Source of the DNA: Paramecium sonneborni
Taxonomy: Eukaryota > Ciliophora > Oligohymenophorea > Peniculida > Parameciidae
Length of the DNA stretch: 64,000 nt
Direction of reading: 5' to 3'
Assembly (NCBI GenBank): GCA_905182985.1
Contig: CAJJDN010000043.1
Span: 471,451 to 535,450 of the forward strand
This document shows positions 36,276-46,939 of this stretch, piece by piece; within the stretch, counting starts at the first letter, position 1, and every line of letters begins with the position of its first letter. Both the position numbers and the translations under genes were made by a program. Below the pieces are notes generated by a model. The model saw nothing but the letters and a program-made list of their open reading frames with translations. It did not search any database and was not told the DNA's origin.

Positions 36276-37041
36276 TCAATATTACTTTCGAATTTTTAAA
36301 TTATCTTATTTTATTTCATCTAATTCATGAATTAAACCTGAAACAAATTATAATGATTCACTCCGAGGATTTGGACTAAAATAAGTGTGTGTTTTAGAAA
36401 AAGTTGTTTTTGTACTCCTTAATGGAGATGATTACATTGTAAATTATTTTCCAAATGCAGTCAATCCTGCTACATCTGGTAAACTAGAAGCCCATTTTTT
36501 TATAATATCTTTTCTTAATTTCTTTTCAGCATCTTTTATTTCCAATTTCTTCTTATATTCAAACTCTGTTTTTGATGTAAACTTATAAGAAGGAGGAACT
36601 TCCTTTTTTTCTTCCTATTCTTAATCCCATTCCCAATGAGCATATCTTCTTAAAACTCTTTTTGAAGGTTCTAAACTTTTTTAAGATTATATCATTACTG
36701 AGCTTATTTTAGATATCTATATAGATCAAACTTTGGAATTAACTCAGTTATTTACATAGATCCTATTCGTGTTCTTGTGCATATACCTTTTAAAACTGGA
36801 CCAAGTTTCTTATCATCAATTAATTCTTATTATCGAAATGCAAATTTAGCAAATGTCACTTTACGATCATGTAATGTTGATTTCAATTCGTTAAATTCTT
36901 CAACATTTTTTTTAATGTGTGAAAGCTAAACAAATTTTTAAGCAGATTTTTCATCATTACTAGTCTTTCCTTCAATCACATCTTTCAATCGATATTTACT
37001 CTATGATTAACAAAGTTAAGTACCTTTTTGATTTTTTACAT
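36276..37041 (-). CDS. Unknown basic protein, 239 aa
   Basis: ATG at 37039-37041, TGA at 36276-36278. Two 23-nt introns give 240 codons. The sequence starts MQKIKKSKYRLKDVIEG and contains ELKSTLHDRKVTFAKFAFR, RVLRRYAHWEWDQEQEEKKE and KKWASSLPDVAGLTAFGKQF. No membrane segment or catalytic motif. Its start is 25 bp from the stop of the upstream Cys-rich gene, same strand. I do not recognise the family. Confidence 0.7.
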
Positions 37042-37066
37042 ATTATTTAATAAAAATTTGTTGTAA

Positions 37067-38001
37067 TCATATTATTAATATCATAATAATTGGAAACATT
37101 AGAATAAAATTGTAAGTTTCAATAACAATCTATTTCTTAGCTATTTTCTCTAAGTATTTTGATAGTGACTTACAAGGCTTACAAATTTAACCAGCTTCAT
37201 CAAAAGTATGAGCAGTCATCTTATCACAATCTTCTTTTCTAATCTCTGCTGATTTTGTTACATTACATTAAGAATTCTTTAATGAACAAATATGGACATT
37301 ACCAAATGAATCAATATGCTCCTTATTACAATTATCTGTTGTTATTGTAGTACAATTTAAATTTATGCAATTATTATCCTTCCATTAACATCCATGTGTT
37401 TTACATAAGTTTTTATTTTTTATATTCTTATTTTCACATTCTCCATAAAACCTTGTAGATGTCATACAAACATCTCCAGCCCAATAACAATAAGCAACTG
37501 GTTAAAATAATGAAGGAAGTTCATTAATGAATAAATTATTACATTCCTCTTCTGTTGTAATATCACTACAAGTAGAAACTGATCTACATCCTTTTGATGT
37601 TTTATTATATCCACAAAAATTAACCTTACAAACACGTCTGGCATAAGATGGACTTATTTTTGATACGTCTAATTATTCACATGATGAGATAGGTTCACAT
37701 ATTTCAGTCTATATTCCCTAAGGATAACAAGATGTTCTATTTGTTGAATAGAACTAACTTGGAGCAACACATTCAGCTACCTAAAAAAATTTAATAGGAT
37801 TTATTCTACTTAATTTCCTCTTTCAGAACAACTTTTAACTCTGCATTTCTTTTGTCCAATTTAGTTTTCATCCCATAAACATTTATGTTATTCACAACTA
37901 TCTTTATTGTCATGTTCTTAACAGTCACAACTATATGGATAATCTAATTCAGCTTTCAGGATTAACACTAGTAAAAATAACATTAAGATCAATAACTACA
38001 T
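37067..38001 (-). CDS. Secreted Cys-rich protein with C-terminal membrane anchor
   Basis: The ATG is at 37999-38001 and the TGA at 37067-37069. One 29-nt intron gives 301 residues. A strong signal peptide (MQLLILMLFLLVLILKA) is followed by about 250 residues with over 25 cysteines in short spacings (YSCDCQEHDNKDSCEQHKC, CKTHGCQWKDNNC). The last 20 residues are hydrophobic (FILMFPIIMILII). This is the layout of ciliate surface or secretory-pathway Cys-rich proteins. The CxxxxCxW-like repeats recall those in Paramecium surface antigens, but the length is far shorter than the immobilisation antigens. The C-terminal hydrophobic end could be a GPI-attachment signal rather than a span. Confidence 0.8.
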
Positions 38002-38348
38002 TCCTTTTAATAATTATTAATTTTTATATTTTTATAATAGTAATAATTCATTATTCTCTAAAGCTATTTTAAGTTTTATTTTTTTTCAATGATTATTATA
38101 AACTAAATAAGTCTAATAAAAATAATTACTATTTATTTTAGAATTCTAATGAAATATTATAGAGCAGTTTTAAGATAAATATAACCAATTTTAATTTTGG
38201 TTTATAAATATGGGAAGTCTATTCTACTATTTTACTGAAATTAATAAATTTAATTGTTTTAAGATGTTTATAAAAGTTTAACATAAATTTAGTCCTTATT
38301 GCAACATAATCGTTGATAAATATTAGATATATAATAATAATAATAAAT
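38002..38348. other. Intergenic between divergent genes
   Basis: 347 bp between the starts of the Cys-rich gene and the pseudokinase gene. Both promoters should lie here. No element was recognised. Confidence 0.4.
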
Positions 38349-39830
38349 ATGTAATTAAATTACGAAATACTTCAAGAAATTTATGTAAGTCAAAGAGTGA
38401 GAATAGAGAAAGTAAGATCAATGCAAGATAATCAGACTTATATATAAAAAACATATTTACAAAATAAAAATGAAGGTATGGATTATAATTATATTGAGGA
38501 TTGAATGCAATAAAAATGTTAGCTCAAATAAAGAATTAATTCGTATTGTAAGTGATTGAATATCTTGAAAATGAAGAACAATAATTAGTTATAATATAAG
38601 AATATTGTGATTAAGGTGATTTGAAAACATTTACATTATAACATATCGGTTACAAAATGTAAGAAAGCATAATTTGGTCTCTATTTTTGTAAATGGCATA
38701 TGCTTTGTTATAATTAAATGAAGTAGGAATTTAACATAGAGTATTGATTCCTGAGAATATTTTATTGTTAAGTAGAACAGAAGGTTATTAAATTCGTATA
38801 ACAGATTTTCATAAATCATCTAGATAAACTCTATGTTAATTACCCTGTCCTGCCATTTATTTACCTTATGAATACTTCTTTGATGGTCATTATACATAAA
38901 AGTCACATATTTGGCAGATTGGACATATACTCTATTTTATGGTTTCATAAAAATTATTATTTCCAACAACAACTCTAGAGAATTAAGTAAAAGAACAATT
39001 AAGAAGAGGTAGAATTCAAATTAATATACCTGATGTATATTCATAAGGATTAATCAAACTTATTAATGTTTGTTTAACAATTAGAGAAAATCAAAGACCA
39101 AATATTTTATAAATTTTAAGAATGAAAGAAGTTAAAGATGCATTAACTAGACCAAATTATGAATTCTCTTTAGATTAAAGAAGACATCTAATGTATTGGA
39201 TTAATAGTTCTGAAACAGCTATTTCTAATCCAATTTAATATTCGTTTAATGAATTTGATTTACATTCTCCTATATAAATTTAAAAGGATGTAGTTGTCAA
39301 AAAGAATTTCAAAAACACTAAATTACCAGAAATTTTTCAATAAAATTAATATCCAAAAAAATCATCTACTGATAGATTTCCAGAATCAGACAATGTTAAA
39401 TCTGATATTAAAAGAAAGGAAGATCTCTATTTATAATAATAATTGTTATCAAAAACATATACAAATAAATATTTTTAAGGTGTTGTTAAACCAATTAGTT
39501 TTCATAAAAAAAAATAACCTATTACCAATACTGAATTACCAAAATTTTCTATTCCTTATTAAAAATAATTAGATCCTGTTTTTTAAAATCTTTTAGAAAA
39601 TAAAAAATAATTATGTGATCAATAGATCGGAGAAACTGAATATATGTTTCTAAGATCTTAGATTAAATTTAATGTATTTGTTATTACATTTATACAAATA
39701 GAAAACAGACAAATTACTCAGTTATATGCAATCTAAACATCCAAAAGTTGATAGCAGTTATATCTTATAATAAATAAATGATATTGCATATTTGGAAGAT
39801 TAAAGAATCTTTTTTAAAAATAAATCCTGA
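38349..39830 (+). CDS. NEK-like pseudokinase
   Basis: The ATG is at 38349-38351 and the TGA at 39828-39830. Introns of 23 and 28 nt give 476 residues. The fold is clear: YIQKTY holds the beta-3 Lys at about K34, and LNAIKMLAQIKN matches the NEK pattern LNEIRLLA. QEYCDQGDLKTF is the hinge and PENILLL the catalytic loop end. However, the alpha-C Glu is replaced by Ala (about A46), HRD is HRV (122-124) and DFG is DFH (145-147). The glycine loop has no glycines. The C-terminal 200 residues are polar and Gln/Lys-rich. It should not catalyse phosphotransfer and probably acts as a scaffold or allosteric partner. The frame is intact over 1.4 kb, so this is a maintained gene rather than a decaying one. 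Confidence 0.85.
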
Positions 39831-39901
39831 AATATATTAATATTTAAATATTATACGTGAAAAGCAGTTAAATAAACTTATATATATTATTTATATAATA
39901 A

Positions 39902-42269
39902 ATGTCTTAAAGATTATTAAGAAAATCTCGAACTAATTAAGCTGATTAAAGTCAAAGTCATACGTCACCAGTATTGAATGAGGAAGGAATGAGAAATTTC
40001 AGAATAGAATTCTCAGACTTATCCAGAAAAAGGTTAAGTGATAGTGGAGAAGTCAAAGATCCAACAATCTATAGCCAAAGAAAATCAAGGCTATCTTAAT
40101 TTTCAAATTTAAACAATAGATAAAGAGATTAAAGTGATCATAATCTCAGTGTGCATCAATGTACTGCTACCACAAAATAGTATTATCAACTAAAATGGAA
40201 AGAACTCAGTGGATTACCTAAACATACTGATTTATAATCAATACTTAGAACATTTCTTACTAAATTAAAAAGAAACGCTAATATTTGGGATCAACTTAAT
40301 TATAAATATACTAATTTTAGAGAAAACTATCTTTAAGATGAAGTTAGATTGCAATCTTAATATATATCATATATGAGACAAGCATTTCATTATATTAGAT
40401 TGATCTCACTTTTAACAGTTCCTATCTAGGCTGGATCTCTATATATTGATTAATGGATTCAAGCTTTCATTATTTTATTTTTGGTGATTGAATTTATTGA
40501 TTCTCTACTAAAAATAAAATTAGTTAAATTAAACATGTTTTGTAATTGCATTTATATTGGAACTTCCATACTATTAAATTTTGAACTCAATTAAACTTGG
40601 AAATTAGTTTTATTGATCTTATCTATAAGTGGTTTTTAATATTAATTTTAGTGGAGTAAATGTACTATTGCTTTATTAATCTTAATTTATATCAATTATT
40701 TTGCAAATTTATGGTCATTAATTAATAATAATGATACTACATATTTAGATTCAATCATTTGGACAATTAATAATTGTGTATAATATTCACTATATATAGA
40801 AAGTTACCATTTAATACAATTGATGCCCAAATATAAAATTAAACTAATCAAATCATTAGTGTGGCTTTTTAAATACTCTCATTTTACTTTTAAATACTAT
40901 TTATTTCTGTTTTGATAAAATTTACACTTTCAACTAACGAGTATAAATATTTTATTAAAATTTAATTAGATAAGAATTATTTGTCGATTTTTTGAAACTA
41001 AATAAAGTAGATTAAAATCTTATTGATGAAGCACAAGAAATCTTAAATTAAAATATTCATTCTGATGAATTGTAAAGAGTAACTTATATAATAAAATAAA
41101 ATAGGTTAATAATTTAATGTAATAGTTACCTATAAATATTTAAAAACCATTATTCTTTTTAATAAAGAGCAAGAGATTATAAGAAATTTAATTTTTTACT
41201 CGATATTTCTCTAAATAATCAATTGATGAAATTGCATTTGAATCTGTGTTAAAATTTTGCAAATCTAATGAAATTATAGTAGAAAAAGGATAGTAAGATG
41301 AATATGTCTATGTTGTTTTATAAGGTGAGATTGGAATATATGATAAGAATGTTTATATTCAAAGTTTGCCTGCAAATTAGGCATTTGGGATAGAAAATTT
41401 AATAATGAATTAAGGACATAATTTAACGATGAGAAGTAAAGGAAATTCAATATTAATTTAAATAAATCATAATAAATTTTTTTAGACAATAAAAAAAATA
41501 AATAATGATTTAGAAACATTCCATTCAATAAAAAATGAAGTATTATATATGAATAAGATTGAATTGTTGCTTTAAAATTGTTATATTTGTGGATAATTTT
41601 AACATTTAAGTTCTTAATGCAATAAAGTGCATATAAGTTTGAATAGGAATCTAATTATAAGTAGACATTTGTATACAAAGGCATAAAAGAGAAAAAAGTT
41701 TGATAGGAAATGGGATTAAAGAGTGAATTCATTATACAATTTTAGATTGGTAAGAAGTTGTGGGAGAAGATTAAAAAGGAATTATGGGATAATATTGGGA
41801 GATATTGAAGGAGGAGAATAGGAATATGAAGAGGAAGATGATGAAGAAGTTTATTAAGGACATCTTTCATATAAAGATCTGACAAATCCATCAAGAGTAA
41901 GAATTTGATCTAATTAAAGAAGAGTGTAGAAGTAGTGTCAGGTTAAACTCTAAGAGATATAATATATCATGATCATATAGATAATGAAGAATAATTATAG
42001 TATTATCAATAGTAATGGTAATAGTAGTAGTAATAAGACATTAATCGACATTAAGGAGTTAAATAAACATTATAAACAGCTGGATTTCAAAATGATGATT
42101 TATATTTTGGAGATGCTATAAATATACCATTATAACATAAATAATTTACATAGAATAGTAATACATTTAAATCATCAAGTGGATAGACATATCAAAGTCA
42201 AAAGAGTTAATAATTAAAGTAATAATAACAATAATAATAACAACAATAATAATAATAATAATAACAATC

Positions 42270-42302
<33 letters not shown>

Positions 42303-42981
42303 GCCATATTAATCAAAAACATATGCTTAGAGTCCATTGGGTACTAACTAGTTTTTGATAGCAAACAATAGAAATTCTTAACCAAAATTAACTTTTTCTT
42401 ATGATCCTTTTTATCATGAATAAAATAATAGTAAATAAACATTGGGTTAACCTTAATAAGAATATTAGACAATGATAAGACCATAATTTAGATCATCAAC
42501 TAATTATGTTCCTAGTGGTGCAACAACATAATTACCAGTTGTATCTGAAGAAAGAGATTCATAATTGAACATTCCTTAAATAAATTTACCTTATGCATCA
42601 GCAATATCAATAAGTTCTGTTGGAATATCAAGTATCGATGATATACAAAGAAGAGAGGGATAAAATAATACTTATACAGGTCCTAGAAGAATGACTTAAA
42701 AATAGACAAATACAATAACAAGTACAGTAAGTCCAGATATTCAAAAAAAGAAATCAATTTCAGGATCTAATTCAAGATCTTATTCAGCATTATCTTCAAG
42801 ATAGAATTAACATTATAGTGATTTAGATAATGTATTATTTAGAATAGATGTTAAAGATAATTTTGATATAGATTAAATAGGAGTATATTAGTAATTCAAA
42901 CCATAGAATAATTATGATTGTGTGGTAAATTAAATCAAGATATAATCTAAGAAATTAATAAAATAAAAGAAAATAAAATGA
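39902..42981 (+). CDS. Cyclic-nucleotide-binding channel-like protein with polyQ tail
   Basis: The ATG is at 39902-39904 and the TGA at 42979-42981. Introns of 26, 29 (40941-40969), 26 (41079-41104) and 23 nt (41897-41919) give 991 residues. After about 160 polar residues come six or so hydrophobic segments (IQAFIILFLVIEFIDSLLKI, CTIALLILIYINYFANLWSL). A pore-like stretch SIIWTINNCLPFNTID follows, then an S6-like helix. A cyclic-nucleotide-binding domain is next (EIIVEKGQQDEYVYVVLQG, IGIYDKNVYIQSLPANQAFG). The layout is that of CNG/HCN/EAG-type channels, but the selectivity filter has no GYG and the CNB phosphate-binding cassette Arg is not evident. The C-terminal 340 residues are Ser/Gln-rich and include the TAA-coded polyQ tract. 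Ciliary or surface signalling is a reasonable inference. Confidence 0.8.
42220..42300 (+). repeat. Polyglutamine tract encoded by TAA repeats
   Basis: 27 codons, 26 of them Gln and one Ser. They include uninterrupted runs of six and ten TAA codons with a few CAA. In this genetic code a plain (TAA)n microsatellite is a polyQ tract. It lies in frame in the C-terminal tail of the CNB channel-like protein. Confidence 0.9.
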
Positions 42982-43009
42982 AATTTAAATAAAATTAATT
43001 TTTAATTCA

Positions 43010-43954
43010 ATGCTTAAATTTCTTCTTAGACCTTCATTATAGTTTTCTAAAAGAACAACTAAATTAAGGCAATTAATTCAATCGAAAGAATTAGAGTTCA
43101 TAATGGAGGCACACAATGGACTTTCAGCCTTAATAGTCTAAGAAGCAGGTTTTAAAGGTATTTGGGCATCAGGATTATCGATGTCAGCATAATTAGGAGT
43201 AAGAGATTGTAATGAAGCTTCATGGACTTAATTATTGGAAGTATTAGAATTTATGGCAGAAAGAACAACAATTCCAATATTAATGGATGGAGATACTGGA
43301 TTTGGGAATTACAATAATGCAAGAAGATTAGTGAGAAAATTAGAAGAGAGAGGGATTGCAGGTGTTTGTTTTGAAGATAAGATCTTTCCTAAAAGAAATA
43401 GTTTAGGAGATGGAGCTTAAGAATTGGCAAATATATAAGAATTTTCAAATAAGATTAAGGTTGATTAAAACAGTAATTTTAGGCTTGTAAAGATTTTCAA
43501 AGAGACAAAGACTTTTAAATAGTGGCTAGATGTGAATCATTTATAGCAGGTTGGGGTTTAGACAATGCATTAGAGAGATGTGAAGCATATAGAAAGGCAG
43601 GAGTTGATGCAGTGTTAATTCATAGTAAGAAAAGTGATTTTACAGAAATTGAATCTTTTTTAAAGAATTGGAATAATCGATTACCTGTTGTAATAGTACC
43701 AACAAATTATTATACAACACCAACTGAAGAGTTTAGAAAAAATAGTAAAAATAAAATATTATGATATAGATGTAAGTTTGGCTATTTGGGCAAATCACAA
43801 TTTAAGAGCTAGTATTAAAGCAATGTAGGAAACAAGTAAATAAATATTTGAAAGATAAAACTTAAATGGATTGGATAATATAGCTACTGTTAAAGAAGTT
43901 TTTAGATTATAAAATGAAAAAGGATTAGAAGTAGATGATAAAAAATATTTATGA
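43010..43954 (+). CDS. pepM: Phosphoenolpyruvate mutase (phosphonate biosynthesis)
   Basis: The ATG is at 43010-43012 and the TGA at 43952-43954. Introns of 23 and 25 nt give 298 residues. Family features in order are [35 protein letters not shown] (substrate Asp), [10 protein letters not shown] (Mg-binding Asp pair, D93/D95) and [11 protein letters not shown] (residues 121-131). The last is the EDKxxPKxNS gating loop that separates PEP mutase from isocitrate-lyase relatives. Near the C-terminus come [12 protein letters not shown] and [17 protein letters not shown]. The enzyme interconverts PEP and phosphonopyruvate, the first step to 2-aminoethylphosphonate. Tetrahymena and Paramecium membranes are known to be rich in that compound. 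The first 20 residues are basic and hydrophobic, suggesting possible mitochondrial import. It follows the CNB gene by 28 bp, same strand. Confidence 0.93.
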
Positions 43955-44159
43955 AACATTAGTATTTTATGTATTTTAAATATATTCTAATTAGAAAATA
44001 ATATATAATATATTTATTAATATAATGATAATAATTAATCATAGTATGATTTGATAAGGTATATGAAGATATTTGATTAATATTTGAGAATGGATTGTGG
44101 AACATTATTATTTAGATTTATTGAGTGTATACTTGGAAGATAATTCTAAAATATTTTGA

Positions 44160-45867
44160 TCATAAGATTTGATAACAACTCAATTTAGGAATAATTAAAT
44201 GAATTTATTTCATTTTATAATTTTTTAGTACTTCAATCTCTTTAAGATTACAAGGACATCCTTTTGGATAATTATCATCAAAACTTTGATATTTTAAATG
44301 ACCATGAGGAGGAACTTGAGTTAAGAGAATCACAAATTTCTATGAGTTTTTATTTAACCAAGATAATTAAGATTATTCATGTAATCCATCAAGTACAGCA
44401 TTTGGATAAAATTTCAGAATCAGTATAATCACTTAATATTAAGGTTGGAGAAGATATTTCTTTAAAGGGATGATGATCACGATATAATATTAAAGCAAAT
44501 TAAATCTTACTTTTACAAAATCCATCATTTATAGAATTACTGAGAATCTTATTAGCAATTTAAATATTCTTATCATCAGTTTGATCTACAATTAATGCAA
44601 TTTATATAGACTTTATAAAATGAGTATTATGGCATTCAAATTTATGACTTATGGAATTCATTCCTTTATCATGCCATACCAAATAATTACAATATTTATT
44701 ACAAATCTAACATTTAATATTAAATTTGGTCATCTCTATTTTTTAATTCCTCTAACAGGTTAGTCCCAACCCAGAATTTCCCAGAATTATTTACATAATA
44801 CATGGTCAAGATTATTTGATATATGGATTGCTTTAAAATATTTAAAAGATCTATTAAGTTGTTATTGATATAGATAATCATAATAAATTTGAATATTTTA
44901 TATAATAACTAATAATAATATAAATATATAACACAAATATTCATCAGCACATTCAATTGCAGGGTTATGTCCTCTACCTAATCTTATGCAATATTCATCA
45001 CATGCTTCAGGTCTACAAAATTATATATTATCGTCCTTCTCATCCAATTAAAACAAGATTATTAGATTTCTATAATATAATGATATATTGTATGATGCTG
45101 ATTTGTGTGACCAGATTCTAAATAACATTCTATTTCCAAATTTTAACTCTTTTCACATATCTTTTACTGTACATATTCCTGGTAAGATACATAATTTATC
45201 ACATTAATGATGACAATTACAAAAATGTTCTTTTTCTAATTCACGAGAATGTTATTCAGAACATTATCTCTAACATCCAAAAGTACAAGATTTATTACAA
45301 TATCTCAAAAGGATCTTAGGTGCATTTCTCTTCACAATATTGACATGTCTCTTAACAAACATGTTTACTTTAACAATAATGATATGAATTATTTTAATGA
45401 CCAATCCTCAATATGTATCACATTAATTAATCTTTTCACTTGTTTTAAAATGTTCACCTGGATGAGATTGTAAAAATTCACAATTAATCTCTTCACATAG
45501 ATGTGTTTCACTCCAACATTTATTTATAAAATTGAAAAATCTGATCTTGTTTTTCATTCAAACTTATTTACAATTCAATTATATTATTAAGTTTCTTTAT
45601 CCTTTCTCCAACAAATTAAACTTTTTATTATATTTCTTTCAATTCAGCCACTCTTTAAACCATTATTCGATCTCCTATAATTTTAGCTTGATTTACTTAC
45701 AATTCTTATAATTACAATTGTTACTTCTCCAAATATTAATTTATATTTATTTCCTCTTGTAAATTTAATTATTTTAATATATTCTATATTCTATATTTTA
45801 GATTTTTTTTTCTAAATTTTAACTCTTATTTTCTCTATTTTAGTACCATTTTAACTTAAATGTCCAT
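44160..45867 (-). pseudogene. VWA-domain protein with Cys-rich region, damaged
   Basis: The ATG is at 45865-45867, and the last frame ends at TGA 44160-44162. The N-terminal 80 residues are coiled coil and continue through a 31-nt intron into a Cys/His-rich region (CWSETHLCEEINC, CQETCQYCEEKC, CNCHHQCDKLC). The C-terminal part is a VWA domain of the type found in VwkA alpha-kinases and many Paramecium proteins (LVWHDKG, LILYRDHHPFKE, NAVLDGLHEQSQLSWLN, LLTQVPPHGHLKYQ, YPKGCPCNLKEI). The metal-binding DxTGS site reads DQTDD. No intron restores the frame at about 45410 (where a TGA sits at a Trp-like position), 45350, 44990 or 44418. Either a recent pseudogene or several base errors. Confidence 0.65.
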
Positions 45868-46077
45868 TGTATTAAGTGCATAGGGCATAACAACTACTAC
45901 ACGATTATCAACATAATTTATAATAATGTAAATGCTATTTCAATTCATTCTCACAATCCAATAATATATTTTATTTCATATCTTTGTCTAAATCATAGAG
46001 TTATACCAATTTCTATTCTATCTCTTTTTATAAAATACTCACAATATAACTAATTCTTATATTTGTAAACATTTAAA

Positions 46078-46858
46078 TCAGTTTATCTACTTTTGTAAAT
46101 TTTTACATAAAACATGTTTCTTATTTAAAATGTACTCTAACTATATTTAATGCTTATTGTAATAATAAACTAAAATTATCTTATATGTTTAAGTTAATAT
46201 AATTTATTATGATATTTTAATATGATCTTCTTTGTTAATTGCTTCTTTTGGTAATTCTAACCAATAAATATTTGACTATAATTTCAAATTATGTATTTAA
46301 TAATTCAATTCATAATCTTAAACATTCCTAATTTCTTTAACTGATAATAATGTAATTTTCAAAGATGTAAATAATGATTATGCTTCTTACCATCTGAATG
46401 TATTCTTTGCATTTTCAAGAATTTATTCTCTAATTTAAATAACATCCTTATCAAATTATTCTAATTCAAAATAACTCATAAGTTAAGCACTCACTCCATT
46501 CTTCAATAATTATTTAAACAATTCATTATTGGATGAATTAATAATTGAATCTAATTGTCCATCCAATTCTTATTAGGCATTTTATGAACTACATTCATAT
46601 GTACAGAATAATCTCAATTCTCAATGATGTTATTCTCATCTCTTATGAAACACTGATTACTTGTGTCTATGTAATCCTTATCGAAAGTGGTAACTCAAGT
46701 CACAGAGTTCACACTTGAATTGCTTCTCCTCTGCAAACTTGCTCTTTCTTATCGCTTTCCTCCTGATTACTTCTTACACATAATTATTTTGCGGCTATTA
46801 TTTTTGTTCCTGGGCTTATTCTTCTGGTAGCTTGATATATGTCTCTTACCAAAATCAT
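46078..46858 (-). CDS. C2H2 zinc-finger protein, possibly frame-broken
   Basis: The ATG is at 46856-46858. A 19-nt intron (46831-46849) leads to LPEEQAQEQKQQPQNN and then to a classical finger FKCELCDLSYHFRQGLHRHK followed by QSVFHKR, with Cys2 and His2 in standard spacing. In this frame two TGA codons follow within eight codons. After them the frame reads on as TYECSSQNAQQELDGQ and a helical region (FKQLLKNGVSAQLMSYFELE, RWQEAQSLFTSLKITL) to TGA at 46078-46080. No intron of normal length removes both TGAs. Either the gene ends just after the finger or it is a single gene with an unseen splice or error. Nucleic-acid binding is likely for the finger. Confidence 0.55.
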
Positions 46859-46939
46859 AAGTTTACTTTTAAATAGTTAACTATGTACATAATTATATTG
46901 GTACTCTAGATGACAATACATTCAATAATACTCTAGAAT

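Noticed and set aside
40860..40900. Apparent frameshift in the CNB channel gene at a T run
   Set aside because: Ending the preceding intron at the AG four bases further on (26 nt) restores one frame across this region, and the total coding length is then divisible by three.
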